Origin: Aminobacter sp. AP02
GTDB taxonomy: Bacteria > Pseudomonadota > Alphaproteobacteria > Rhizobiales > Rhizobiaceae
Assembly (NCBI RefSeq): GCF_003148805.1
Contig: NZ_QGGX01000012.1
Location: 112,672-176,671, forward strand
Length of the DNA: 64,000 nucleotides
Direction: 5' to 3'
Shown: piece after piece, positions 46,409 through 54,576 of the stretch
Layout: each line of letters begins with the position of its first letter
How positions within the stretch are numbered: position 1 is the stretch's first letter
Program-made: the position numbers and the translations under genes
The notes under the pieces: generated by a model
What the model was told of the DNA's origin: nothing
Database searches by the model: none
What the model saw: the letters and a program-made list of their open reading frames with translations, nothing else

Positions 46409-47290
46409 GTGGCGCTTTCTCGAATGCTTCAGCGATCGGTGTTGCCGTTCGTCCTCGCGACATTTGCGGCGTCGGCCCACGCGCAGACCCTCGCGCCCCA
46501 CAAGGACGACCTCTTCGCCTATCCGGCCATCCTGTCGTCCGAGGGAGACAGCTATCGTGTCGTCGACTACCGCGAGATGCGCGACATTAACGGGCGCGAT
46601 CAAATCCCCGAGCGGCGTGCGCAGGCCAAATATGTCGACACTGGCGTGCGCAAGATGCAGCAGGATTTGGTGCTCAGGACCGACGAAGGCAACATCAAGC
46701 ATGTGGCGGTCGGCAAGACCGAGGGCGCTTCGCTCATCGTGCTATACCTTCACGGCCAGGGTGGCAGCCGCAAGCAAGGCGTCGACGACTTCACCTTCGG
46801 CGGCAATTTCAACCGCATCAAGAACCTTATGGTCGCCAATGGCGGGCTTTACCTGTCGCCCGATTTTTCCGACTTCGGCGACAAGGGCGTGGCCCAGATA
46901 GCTGCCCTCATCGATCACTACGCAGCCCAATCGCCCGGCGCGAAAGTGATCGTTGCCTGCGGTTCTATGGGCGGGGCATTGTGCTGGGGGCTGGCCCGCG
47001 ACGCCAAGGCGGCCAAGCAATTGAGCGGCCTGATTCTGCTCGGCTCGTTGTGGGACGACGGGTTCCTGACCTCGCCGGCATTCGCTGCGAAAGTAGCTGT
47101 TTTCTTCGGCCAGGGCAGCAAGGACCCGGTCTTCCCCATCGACAAGCAAGAGGCTTTCTTTCGCTCGATCCTTGCCAAGAAGCCGAACTATCCCGCGCGC
47201 TTCGTACGTTTCGAAACCGGCACGCATGGCACCCCGATTCGCATGACCGACTGGCGCGACACGCTCAACTGGATGCTGGCTCAGAAATGA
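46409..47290 (+). CDS. secreted alpha/beta hydrolase
   Basis: A 293-residue exported protein. Signal peptide: MLQRSVLPFVLATFAASAHAQ. The core is SLIVLYLHGQGGSRKQG (oxyanion region) and VIVACGSMGGALCWGLA with nucleophile Ser in G-S-M-G-G; the likely Asp is in GQGSKDPVFP and the His in ETGTHGTPIRMTDW. GTG 46409 follows AGGGGA. The substrate is unknown. It is adjacent to, but probably not part of, the Mo-enzyme cluster. Confidence 0.82.
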   Translation: MALSRMLQRSVLPFVLATFAASAHAQTLAPHKDDLFAYPAILSSEGDSYRVVDYREMRDINGRDQIPERRAQAKYVDTGVRKMQQDLVLRTDEGNIKHVAVGKTEGASLIVLYLHGQGGSRKQGVDDFTFGGNFNRIKNLMVANGGLYLSPDFSDFGDKGVAQIAALIDHYAAQSPGAKVIVACGSMGGALCWGLARDAKAAKQLSGLILLGSLWDDGFLTSPAFAAKVAVFFGQGSKDPVFPIDKQEAFFRSILAKKPNYPARFVRFETGTHGTPIRMTDWRDTLNWMLAQK

Positions 47291-47293
47291 AAC

Positions 47294-48334
47294 TTATGGC
47301 CCGGTGTTGTAGTCGAGCAAGGTCTCGGGGTTGATCTCGCCGTCATAGGACGCGTCGACGTCGTATTGGATCAGCGCAAACGCGCCGTCGCGGAAAATCC
47401 AGGTTCCACCAGACGAAGCGTCGCCGACGCCACGCCACTTGTTGTGCGACAGGATCGTCATGGTCGTTTCGTCAAATGACGAATTGACCAGCGCGCCTTC
47501 GGAGCGATAGCCGATGATGGCGACGCTTTCGAGCTTGCCTTCGGAATTGTCGTTTTCGTAATGGATATCGAGTTCGGGCGTGGCGAAATGCTGCTCGGTC
47601 AGGCCGTCGGCTTCGTTCCAGAGATAATAGACGTGGGTCTTGTTATAGGCGCCCATCTGGCAAAAAAAGCGGAACAGCCTGGCTTGGCTGGGTGCTGCGT
47701 CGGCGGCGTCCGTCTTGTTGTGGTAAGAAATCTTGTAGCTTAATGCTGCGTCATCGCTTTCTTTGGCGGTGTCGCATTGGGCCTGATGGCTGGCCGCGAA
47801 TGTCTTCCTGGCAAGGTCGAATACCGCGTCGGTTTCGACGGGCGGCGCGTCGCCGCATTGCTTGGGCAGCGCGTCGGCAAGCGTGCCTTCGGCCGGCTTG
47901 AGCGTGCCCTTGTCGAGCTGGATCGGCGTAAACGGCGGCTCCTGGATAGAGCCGTTGACCTGACGCGCGGTGTAGCAGCCGGCGAAAATCTTTTCGCTGC
48001 CATCCTTGCCGACGGCACGAATGGCGACGGGCACGTTGTAGAAGATACTGCCGGCCGCACCTTCGGAACTGACTGCGCCGGTTTCGACGTCGACGCGCCC
48101 GGTCGCTTCGTAACCCTTGACGAAGGTCTCGAAATCCTTGGCCGGCTTGGTTTCGCCGAAATAGTCCCAGGCGCGGCCATATTCCTGTCGGTTCACCGCA
48201 TTGTAGAGCGAGCGCACGACAGCGGCCGCGTCGGATCGGTCGTCGAGATAGGGCGTTTCAGCAGCCAGGGCGTGAAGGCACGAGAGGCCCGTTAGAACGA
48301 GCGCCGAAGCTGTGGGGATTGAATACGTCCTCAT
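47294..48334 (-). CDS. DUF1176 domain secreted protein
   Basis: A 346-residue exported protein with signal peptide MRTYSIPTASALVLTGLSCLHALAAE. The N-terminal segment (residues 30-120) resembles an NTF2-like or lipoprotein fold (DAAAVVRSLYNAVNRQEYGRAWDYF). The C-terminal part has the DUF1176 pattern HNKWRGVGDASSGGTWIFRDGAFALIQYDVDASYDGEINPETLL. Its role is unknown. Its stop lies 3 bp from the convergent hydrolase stop. Confidence 0.8.
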   Translation of the reverse strand: MRTYSIPTASALVLTGLSCLHALAAETPYLDDRSDAAAVVRSLYNAVNRQEYGRAWDYFGETKPAKDFETFVKGYEATGRVDVETGAVSSEGAAGSIFYNVPVAIRAVGKDGSEKIFAGCYTARQVNGSIQEPPFTPIQLDKGTLKPAEGTLADALPKQCGDAPPVETDAVFDLARKTFAASHQAQCDTAKESDDAALSYKISYHNKTDAADAAPSQARLFRFFCQMGAYNKTHVYYLWNEADGLTEQHFATPELDIHYENDNSEGKLESVAIIGYRSEGALVNSSFDETTMTILSHNKWRGVGDASSGGTWIFRDGAFALIQYDVDASYDGEINPETLLDYNTGP

Positions 48335-48399
48335 TGCGAATCTCCTGCCTGCCGCAATCATGCATCAGCGATTGCGGCGGCGCGGTGACGCGCGGACAA

Positions 48400-48570
48400 T
48401 TAGGCTTGGCGCGTCGACATCTCGCGGGCAATGCGAGGAAAATCCGCTGGCTTGATGCCGATGTCGGCGCGGTCGGCGCTGTTCATCGCATTCAGCAAGG
48501 CAAGTGCCGCCCGATAGCGGGCCTGCTCCTTGGGGCGAGGGCGGGCGAACAATTCAGTGTAGAAACCCAT
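48400..48570 (-). CDS. small DUF1127-like protein
   Basis: A 56-residue reading frame: MGFYTELFARPRPKEQARYR, then AALALLNAMNSADRADIGIK, then PADFPRIAREMSTRQA. The segment ADIGIKPADFPRIAREM resembles the C-terminal half of DUF1127 proteins (compare LADIGISRCDAYREGIRRF at 28774-29010). ATG 48570 has CGGAG about 8 bp upstream. A 9-bp stem-loop (48351-48378) follows its stop. It is likely real but short. Confidence 0.65.
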   Translation of the reverse strand: MGFYTELFARPRPKEQARYRAALALLNAMNSADRADIGIKPADFPRIAREMSTRQA

Positions 48571-48784
48571 AACTCAGGCTCCGGTTGTTCCTCCCGACAA
48601 TAGATATAAGTGATTCCATGGTGATTGTGCAGTGCAGCATAGGCATGGCAGCCATGCAGCGCGACATCTTCGGGCAGCGGAATTTTGTAAGATTCTGCCG
48701 AAGCTTCGAAGCGAATTTTAACCTGGCATCATTATGGTCCGGCCAGTTTTTGCGTATCATGCGTTTTCGTTCGGAGGGGCTTGC

Positions 48785-49258
48785 ATGGGCACCGAGACCA
48801 ATCGCGACTTCGCTTCGTTGCTCGACGATTTGTTCGTCGCATCGGAGCCTGGCGAGATTGCGCCCGCACCGTCCATCCCCTTCGACTATCTGGCGGTTGC
48901 CGACGAGTTGCATTCGGGCCGTATTCGCGTTGCCGGCGAGGCGGTTGCCGCGGAATATCGCGAGGCCGGCGCTGCGCTGGAAGACGAGTTCGTTTCGTTG
49001 CTCGACATGGTCAAGGCCAAGGCGGCGGCTGTCGAAGAGCCCGAGGCGCCGTCGATCGACCCCGATGCGATTGCCGCCGAGCTCGGCCTCGCCGAGGTCC
49101 AGCCCGCCGATCTGGCCAAACTGCGCCGCATCTTTGCGCTCGCCAATCATCCCGACCGCGTGGCCCCGCATCTGCGCCAGCGTGCGATGGTGCGCATGCA
49201 ACTCGCCAACATGATGATCGACGACGCCAAGCGCCGCGCCGCCAAGAAAAAGATCTGA
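48785..49258 (+). CDS. J-domain-like protein
   Basis: A 157-residue acidic protein. The C-terminal 50 residues (DLAKLRRIFALANHPDRVAPHLRQRAMVRMQLANMMIDDAKRRAA) look like a truncated DnaJ domain with the HPD motif needed to stimulate DnaK ATPase. The N-terminal 90 residues are acidic and helical without a known family. It may be a DnaK cochaperone; the partial J fold keeps this tentative. ATG 48785 follows GGAGGGG. Confidence 0.72.
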   Translation: MGTETNRDFASLLDDLFVASEPGEIAPAPSIPFDYLAVADELHSGRIRVAGEAVAAEYREAGAALEDEFVSLLDMVKAKAAAVEEPEAPSIDPDAIAAELGLAEVQPADLAKLRRIFALANHPDRVAPHLRQRAMVRMQLANMMIDDAKRRAAKKKI

Positions 49259-49343
49259 CAACGGCTTCCGTACTGGCTGCCTTGGCCAGCGTGATGGTAC
49301 GTCCTATCTAGGTGAAGCTGTACTTCCACAGCCGGAAGCCATC

Positions 49344-49592
49344 ATGCTCAGAGTTCAGAAAATACCGCTCAAAGACATCTATGTGCCCGCTGCGCGCAAG
49401 AAGACGCTGCATCCCGAAACCGTGCGGCATCTGGCCGAGGACATCGTCGAGAACGGCATGAAGACGCCGATCCAGGTGCGCCATGACGGCAAGCGCTACG
49501 TGCTTGTCGAGGGCCTGCATCGGCTAGAAGCGGCCAGGTGGCTGGGCGAGACGTCGATCGATTCCTATCTCGTGCAGGCGCGCAAGCACTAG
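49344..49592 (+). CDS. standalone ParB/sulfiredoxin-like domain protein
   Basis: An 82-residue protein that is essentially only a ParB N-terminal domain: VQKIPLKDIYVPAARKKTL, IVENGMKTPIQVRHDGKRYVLVEGLHRLEAARWLG. It has the ExxR-like GLHRLEAA box that binds CTP in full ParB. It lacks the HTH and dimerisation domains, so it is not a chromosome-partition ParB. Similar orphan domains occur as nucleases or regulators. ATG 49344 follows GGAAG. Confidence 0.85.
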   Translation: MLRVQKIPLKDIYVPAARKKTLHPETVRHLAEDIVENGMKTPIQVRHDGKRYVLVEGLHRLEAARWLGETSIDSYLVQARKH

Positions 49593-49677
49593 CTCGTTTT
49601 TTTCGCTGCCGCCTGTCGGGATCGCTTCACCTTGCTCGTCCTAGGTCCGAAAGCCGACTTCAACGAGGAGAAGACGA

Positions 49678-50163
49678 ATGACCGCAACTGCCACCGCCGT
49701 CCCGGTCAAGGACCGCGAACTGGTGCTCACCCGCATCATCAATGCGCCGCGCGAAAAGGTCTATCGCTGCTGGACCGACGCTCAACTTCTGCCGAAATGG
49801 TTCGCGCCGCTGCCCTGGACGACGCCAAGCGCCAAGCTCGACGTCCGCGCCGGTGGCACCAGCTTCATCACCATGCGCAGTCCCGAAGGCGTGGACTATC
49901 CCAATTCCGGCGTCTATCTCGAAGTCGTGCCGAACGAGAAGTTGGTCTTCACCGACGCCTATACCGAGGCGTGGGCGCCGTTTGAAAAGCCGTTCATGAC
50001 GGTTGTGCTGACCTTCGAGGATGCAGGTGCTGGCAAGACCAAATACACCGCCATCGCCAGGCATTGGTCGCTCGAAGACCGCGACGCGCACGAGAAGATG
50101 GGTTTCCAGGAAGGCTGGGGCCAGTGCGCCGACCAGCTCGAGGCGCTGGCGAAGACGATCTGA
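49678..50163 (+). CDS. SRPBCC family protein (AHSA1-like)
   Basis: A 161-residue START-like fold protein: LVLTRIINAPREKVYRCWTDAQLLPKWFAP, then RAGGTSFITMRSPEG, and the C-terminal HEKMGFQEGWGQCADQLEALAKTI, the typical AHSA1/DUF-type polyketide-cyclase-like motif. It binds hydrophobic ligands or acts as a cochaperone in relatives; the role here is unknown. ATG 49678 follows GGAG. Confidence 0.9.
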   Translation: MTATATAVPVKDRELVLTRIINAPREKVYRCWTDAQLLPKWFAPLPWTTPSAKLDVRAGGTSFITMRSPEGVDYPNSGVYLEVVPNEKLVFTDAYTEAWAPFEKPFMTVVLTFEDAGAGKTKYTAIARHWSLEDRDAHEKMGFQEGWGQCADQLEALAKTI

Positions 50164-50170
50164 AGCATTC

Positions 50171-50196
50171 CCTTCTCCCCGTGAGCGGGGAGAAGG
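50171..50196. repeat. REP-like palindrome
   Basis: CCTTCTCCCC-GTGAGC-GGGGAGAAGG: perfect 10-bp arms, 6-base loop, 8 bp after the SRPBCC stop. It has the same arms as the palindrome at 2013-2030. It may also act as a transcription end signal. Confidence 0.7.
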
Positions 50197-50240
50197 CCAC
50201 ACTTATTTACCGCCACGCTCGCTTTCGCGCCTGGCCATTG

Positions 50241-50296
50241 TCATCCTTCGACCTCATCCTTCGACAAGCTCATCCTTCGACAAGCTCAGGATGAGG
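50241..50296. repeat. tandem TCATCCTTCGACAAGC repeats
   Basis: One 13-bp partial unit (50241-50253) and two full 16-bp units (50254-50269, 50270-50285), followed by the inverted TCAGGATGAGG. The last unit with this tail forms CTCATCCT...AGGATGAG. This sequence type is a frequent dispersed repeat in alphaproteobacteria. Confidence 0.7.
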
Positions 50297-50798
50297 AACT
50301 CGGGAAGCGGGGCGCGAGGCCGAGCCTTCCGATAGTTTGATAGTGGCGCGAACCTTCGCGCCCCGCCCGGTGTTCTTGCCCCGCTCAGTCGCCTCAGTGC
50401 TTGTCGCACCGCCAGCCGCCGCAAGGCCCGGGCTTGGGGGCTCATCACCCAGCGGGAGAACCGACCTCCCACCAGCCCGGCACCGGCGCTTCCCTCCGAC
50501 ACCCGGTGCGCACCGGAGTCCCGTGGAAGATCGCGAGGAGAATGATAAAACGGGTTTCGAGGGCGTGGAAAAACGCGCACGGCTGTCCACGTTGGTTGCT
50601 GACAGACTTCCTGACAAGCAGGAGCCAATTTGGTCGCGCGACAGTGCGTTACAAAGCAAACCTTCGGCGTCCCAATCCTTCGCACGCTCGAAATTCCCTC
50701 ATCCCGTGGAAAAATTATCCAACGCTGTCGGCATGGCAAGTTTCCGTTCGTCCTAGAGGCAAGGGGCCGGAAGGTTCTGAGCGAAAAGGGACGAGGAC

Positions 50799-51731
50799 AT
50801 GAACAAGCGCAGTTTCATCACCATGCTGGCGGCGGTTGCCTTCGCAGTTGTCACTGGAGGAACGGCAATGGCCGACACGACGAAAACCACCAAAACAGAC
50901 GTCAAGGCAGGTTATGCCGAGGTCAATGGCGTGAATTACTACTACGAGATCAGCGGCACGGGCGAGCCGTTGCTTTTGCTGCATGGCGGATTGGGCGCGA
51001 TCGACATGTTCGGTCCGGTGCTGCGTGCACTGTCGAAAAACCGGCAGGTGATCGCGGTCGACCTTTATGGCCATGGCCGCACCGCACTTACTGATCGCAA
51101 GATGAGCCTGATCGATATGGGCGACGACATGGCCGGTCTGGTGAAGCAATTGGGCTATGGCAAGGTCGATGCGATGGGCTATTCGATGGGCGCGGGCGTG
51201 GCCTTCCGCCTTGCGGTGCAGCACCCTGACGTCGTCCGTCGACTGGCGCTGGTGTCGGCCGGTTATGCCCAGGACGGCTTCTACCCCGAGATGTTGCCGA
51301 TGCAGGCGCAGGTCGGTGCCGGCATGGCAGACGTGATGAAGCAAACGCCGATGTACCAGGCCTATGCGGCGGTGGCACCGAAGGTCGAGGACTTTCCTGA
51401 ACTGCTCGACAAGATGGGCGAGTGGATGCGCAAGCCTTATGATTGGGCCGATGACGTCAAGACACTGAAGATGCCGGTCATGCTGGTCTATGGCGACGCC
51501 GACATGTACCGCCCCGAGCACATCGTGAAATTCTACCAGTTGCTTGGCGGCGGGCTGAAGGACGCCGGCTGGATGCGCGAGAACATGTCGCAGAACCGTC
51601 TGGCGATCATTCCCAACCGCACCCACTACGATGTCTTCTTCGCGCCTGAACTGGCGCAGACTACGCTTCCTTTCCTCAATGGTGAGACCAAGGTGAAGAC
51701 CTGGGACGAGCAGGTCAGAGCGGTCGATTGA
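50799..51731 (+). CDS. secreted alpha/beta hydrolase
   Basis: A 310-residue exported hydrolase. Signal peptide MNKRSFITMLAAVAFAVVTGGTAMAD. The core has PLLLLHGGLGAIDMFGPVL (HGG oxyanion motif), VDLYGHGRT, and nucleophile Ser in AMGYSMGAGVAFRLA; Asp in MLVYGDADMYRPEH and His in IPNRTHYDVFFAP complete the triad. It resembles esterases or haloperoxidase-like enzymes; the substrate is unknown. ATG 50799 follows GGGACGAGG. Confidence 0.9.
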   Translation: MNKRSFITMLAAVAFAVVTGGTAMADTTKTTKTDVKAGYAEVNGVNYYYEISGTGEPLLLLHGGLGAIDMFGPVLRALSKNRQVIAVDLYGHGRTALTDRKMSLIDMGDDMAGLVKQLGYGKVDAMGYSMGAGVAFRLAVQHPDVVRRLALVSAGYAQDGFYPEMLPMQAQVGAGMADVMKQTPMYQAYAAVAPKVEDFPELLDKMGEWMRKPYDWADDVKTLKMPVMLVYGDADMYRPEHIVKFYQLLGGGLKDAGWMRENMSQNRLAIIPNRTHYDVFFAPELAQTTLPFLNGETKVKTWDEQVRAVD

Positions 51732-51735
51732 ATAA

Positions 51736-51771
51736 TGGCCGCACGCTGCCTGAAACGGCGGCGTGCGGCCA
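51736..51771 (+). terminator. strong stem-loop after hydrolase gene
   Basis: TGGCCGCACGC (51736-51746) pairs with GCGTGCGGCCA (51761-51771), extended by GCC/GGC pairs, loop of six bases. It begins 5 bp past the stop but has AAAATCC rather than a T-run after it. Confidence 0.55.
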
Positions 51772-51972
51772 AAATCCTTGCTGGACAAGGGCTTCGGATG
51801 TATCGTTTCGGCACGCTGAGAATGCCCCCAACGGGGTTGGAAGATGCGGCCAGCAGGCATATCGACAATGAGCTGGCGATGATGCGGCCAGGCTTCGCCG
51901 CGCGGCAGACAGTGCCCCGCCCTCACCATACCGGCCGCAGTGACGCGATGTTACCGCGAAAAGGGAGTTGTC

Positions 51973-52437
51973 ATGGCTATCTCATTGACAATGCAAGAAT
52001 ATCTTGAAGACAACCACATCCGCTACGATGCCGCCAAGCATTCGCGCACCGGTTGCTCGATGATGACGGCGCAAGCCACCCACGTGCCCGGCAACGCGAT
52101 TGCCAAGGGCGTGGTGTTGAAGTGGGAGGACGGCTATGTGCTCGTCGTGCTGCCGGCTTCGCGCCATGTCGACCTGGCCCGCATGCGCGAGATCATTGGC
52201 GACAAGGTGCGGCTGGCGACCGAGGACGAAGCAAGCTCGCTGTTTCCCGATTGCGACGAAGGTGCGGTGCCGATCCTGGGCGTGCCCTATCGCGTTGCCT
52301 GCGTGATCGACGAGCAACTGCGCCGCGGCAGCGACATCTATTTCGAAGGCGGCGACCACCGGACGCTGGTTCATGTCACCGGCGATGAGTTCTCGCGCCT
52401 GATGTATGGCATGCCGCAAGCGCGCGTCAGTTGGTAG
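51973..52437 (+). CDS. YbaK/EbsC-type aminoacyl-tRNA deacylase domain protein
   Basis: A 154-residue protein of the YbaK/ProX superfamily: MQEYLEDNHIRYDAAKHSRT, then AKGVVLKWEDGYVLVVLPASRHVDLARMREIIGDKVRLATEDEASSLFPDCDEGAVPILG. The conserved Lys (AKGVV) is the key residue for hydrolysing mischarged tRNA in YbaK. The specific tRNA target is unknown. ATG 51973 follows GGGAG, 5 bp upstream. Confidence 0.9.
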   Translation: MAISLTMQEYLEDNHIRYDAAKHSRTGCSMMTAQATHVPGNAIAKGVVLKWEDGYVLVVLPASRHVDLARMREIIGDKVRLATEDEASSLFPDCDEGAVPILGVPYRVACVIDEQLRRGSDIYFEGGDHRTLVHVTGDEFSRLMYGMPQARVSW

Positions 52438-52687
52438 CGCGGGTGCTCCGGTGTGGCCGAACCGGTTCGTGCAGTTGGCTTAACGCATTGAATACAAAAG
52501 GAAAGGTTGCCGTCTCGGTAAATTGATTTGAGGCGGCGGGCGGCCTGTGCGGTTAATACGCCCACGAGGTGGTGAGGTTTTGCGCAGTTCCCGAAAATAC
52601 CCTGCTCCTGTCATGGGAGCGCCATTTGGCCGTCATGGTTCGGAGCTATGGTGCCTAATGTCGAAATGGTCACGGACGGAGGCGACT

Positions 52688-52915
52688 ATGGATGACCATC
52701 ACGAATTGACACTTGAAGATCTGCTGCATGACCCGATCATTCTGACGGTCATGGAGCGTGACGGTTATTGCCCAGACGATATCAGGCTTTTGGCACGGCA
52801 CGCCGTCGCCGGAACCCAGGTTTGGGAAAGTGTTTCGCTGCGGGTGAATGCCCGTCGTCAAAACAGGGTGTTTCGCGCGTCGACCTCGTCGGCATGCATC
52901 GCTCTTTGTTCCTAG
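52688..52915 (+). CDS. small hypothetical protein
   Basis: A 75-residue frame starting MDDHHELTLEDLLHDPIILT, then VMERDGYCPDDIRLLARHAV, with a clear GGAGGCG ribosome-binding site. The first 45 residues look like a short helical rhizobial protein type. The last 25 (RQNRVFRASTSSACIALCS) look less protein-like and may be a degenerated or frameshifted end. No family is recognised. The 250-bp gap upstream has a CGAACCGGTTCG palindrome and no gene. Confidence 0.5.
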   Translation: MDDHHELTLEDLLHDPIILTVMERDGYCPDDIRLLARHAVAGTQVWESVSLRVNARRQNRVFRASTSSACIALCS

Positions 52916-53030
52916 TTGTTCCTGTACTTTGAAGTGACTGTCGGCGGAGGCGGTCACGAACTTTCCCATCGACAATTTCGTTGCGCACCTTATGCCTGAG
53001 GCCAGAATCTTAGGGCGAGGGACTTGAGTC

Positions 53031-53429
53031 ATGGCGCAACGGTATGAGGGCGGCTGCATGTGCGGGGCGGTGCGCTATGTCGCGGAGGCCGCGCCGTTGA
53101 ACGAGCGCATCTGTCACTGCCGCAGCTGCCAGAAGGCAGTGGGAGCAGCGTTCAACGCGCGGCTGATGTTTCGCGCCGACGAGGTCAGGCTGAGCGGGCC
53201 GGTGAAGATTGCCTATTCGTCACCGGCGGTAAAGCGCGGTTTCTGTGCCGAATGCGGCACGACGGTGCTGTCCGGGCGTGAGGCGGCGGGCGTGTTGGCC
53301 GTGACGTCAGGCTCGCTCGACGACCCAAGCCTGTTTCGTCCCGCCATGCACATCTGGATCTCGTCGAAGCAGCCCTGGCTCAAGCTGGACGATGGCCTGT
53401 CTCAGTTTGACGAGGCTGCACCGGCATAG
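53031..53429 (+). CDS. GFA family zinc protein
   Basis: A 132-residue protein of the glutathione-dependent formaldehyde-activating (Gfa, DUF636) fold. Zinc ligands are in YEGGCMCGAVRY, ICHCRSCQKAVG and GFCAECGTTV. Gfa of Paracoccus was proposed to condense formaldehyde with glutathione, but most family members, including this one, have no proven activity. It starts 115 bp after the small protein gene. Confidence 0.9.
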   Translation: MAQRYEGGCMCGAVRYVAEAAPLNERICHCRSCQKAVGAAFNARLMFRADEVRLSGPVKIAYSSPAVKRGFCAECGTTVLSGREAAGVLAVTSGSLDDPSLFRPAMHIWISSKQPWLKLDDGLSQFDEAAPA

Positions 53430-53545
53430 GCGCTGCTCGACAAGTGCCTGGAACCTTGGATGACTGCGCAGGCTGTCAAACTCGGCTGCGCGACATTGGC
53501 ATGAGCGCTCAGGCGTGAATGCCGGGCGAACGATCCTAATGATCC

Positions 53546-54337
53546 CTAGGCGCAGATCTCGACGCCGCTGTCGCGCAGCTTGGCAAGAAGAGGCTCTTCC
53601 GGTGGCGTATCGGTTACGAGCGTGTGGATGTCGCAGAGCGAGCCGAGCCGCACCAGGGCGCGGCGGCCGAATTTCGAGCCGTCGACAGCCATGATGGTCC
53701 GTTCGGCCTGGCGCATGGCGGCTGAGACGGCGGCGACCTCGGCATGGTCGTCGTCGCCGATGTCGCCGTCAAGGTCGACGCCGCTGACCGAAATGATGGC
53801 GACGTCGAACTTGAATCGCCTGATGTATTCGGCGGTTTCCTCGCGGAAGACGCCGCCATCGACCTGGCGTACGAAGCCGCCCGGTACCGCGATGGCGAAA
53901 TCCGTGCTTTCGCTCAGAGTCGTGGCAACGCGCAGCGAATAGGTGACGACACGCAGGTCGCGCCGCCTGACCAGAGCGCGCGCCACCGCCTCGCAGGTGG
54001 TTCCGGTATCGATGAAGACGGCAGCGCCGTCGGGAACAAGATCGGCTGTGAGGCGGCCGATCTTTTCCTTGGCGGCGGCGTTTTCGACGCGGCGCTGGCG
54101 CAGCACCGAGGGTTCGACCGGCGTCGAGATGGTGGCGCCGCCATGCAGGCGCCGGACCTTGCCGCTTTGTTCCAGCGCCATGATGTCGCGACGCGCCGTC
54201 TGCGTCGTCACCCCGTAAAGCGTGGTGATTTCCTCGATCGAGACGTAGTGGTTTTTCTCGAGATAGCCGAGGAGTTGGGCCTGACGGGCCGACTTCTTGC
54301 TGTCCTTGTCCATGTCAGGTCCGTTCGTTTCGGGCAT
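53546..54337 (-). CDS. DeoR/GlpR-family transcriptional regulator
   Basis: A 263-residue repressor-type protein. The HTH is at about residues 20-60 (ARQAQLLGYLEKNHYVSIEEITTLYGVTTQTARRDIMALEQSGKV), followed by the DeoR C-terminal sensor domain (AVFIDTGTTCEAVARAL, GGFVRQVDGGVF, DVAIISVSGVDLDGDIGD, DGSKFGRRALVRLG). These sense phosphorylated sugars. The start is uncertain: ATG 54337 (MPETNG) or 54313 (MDKDSK). It is divergent from the autotransporter gene, its likeliest target. Confidence 0.9.
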   Translation of the reverse strand: MPETNGPDMDKDSKKSARQAQLLGYLEKNHYVSIEEITTLYGVTTQTARRDIMALEQSGKVRRLHGGATISTPVEPSVLRQRRVENAAAKEKIGRLTADLVPDGAAVFIDTGTTCEAVARALVRRRDLRVVTYSLRVATTLSESTDFAIAVPGGFVRQVDGGVFREETAEYIRRFKFDVAIISVSGVDLDGDIGDDDHAEVAAVSAAMRQAERTIMAVDGSKFGRRALVRLGSLCDIHTLVTDTPPEEPLLAKLRDSGVEICA

Positions 54338-54576
54338 CTGCGATCTGGTCTCCACAATCCTTGCTAGCAAATTGGAACGAGGGATTCACCCGGCATATCG
54401 GGCTTCGGACCGCTTATGCGGGAAACCCTGCCCATTTCCAAAAATGTTGTAAAAGTGACATCTACCATCACTAATGTCCGAATCCGTACTTTTCAGTGAC
54501 CGCAACATGTCATTCGCACGCTGCCCCTGGCGATTTTGTGACAATGCGCGGTCGTGCAGCAAAACGGAGTTACGCG

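Larger units (their letters stand above)
50164..50798. other. 635-bp repeat-rich stretch without a convincing gene
   Basis: Between the SRPBCC and hydrolase genes. It holds a REP-like palindrome (50171-50196), three tandem TCATCCTTCGAC units (50241-50285), an 11-bp inverted repeat GCGGGGCGCGA (50307-50317 with 50356-50366) and the palindrome CCGGTGCGCACCGG (50503-50516). Open frames on both strands (about 130-160 codons) overlap each other, lack ribosome-binding sites and show no family, so I call none. A structured RNA or degenerate mobile remnant cannot be excluded. Confidence 0.6.

Noticed and set aside
49344..49592. Chromosome partition ParB and parS/origin region
   Set aside because: The protein lacks HTH and dimerisation domains, there is no parA neighbour, and no parS-like 16-mer was seen.
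50337..50756. 139-codon plus frame (and overlapping minus frames) in the repeat island
   Set aside because: Frames overlap each other, lack ribosome-binding sites, include repeat sequence and have no recognisable domain.
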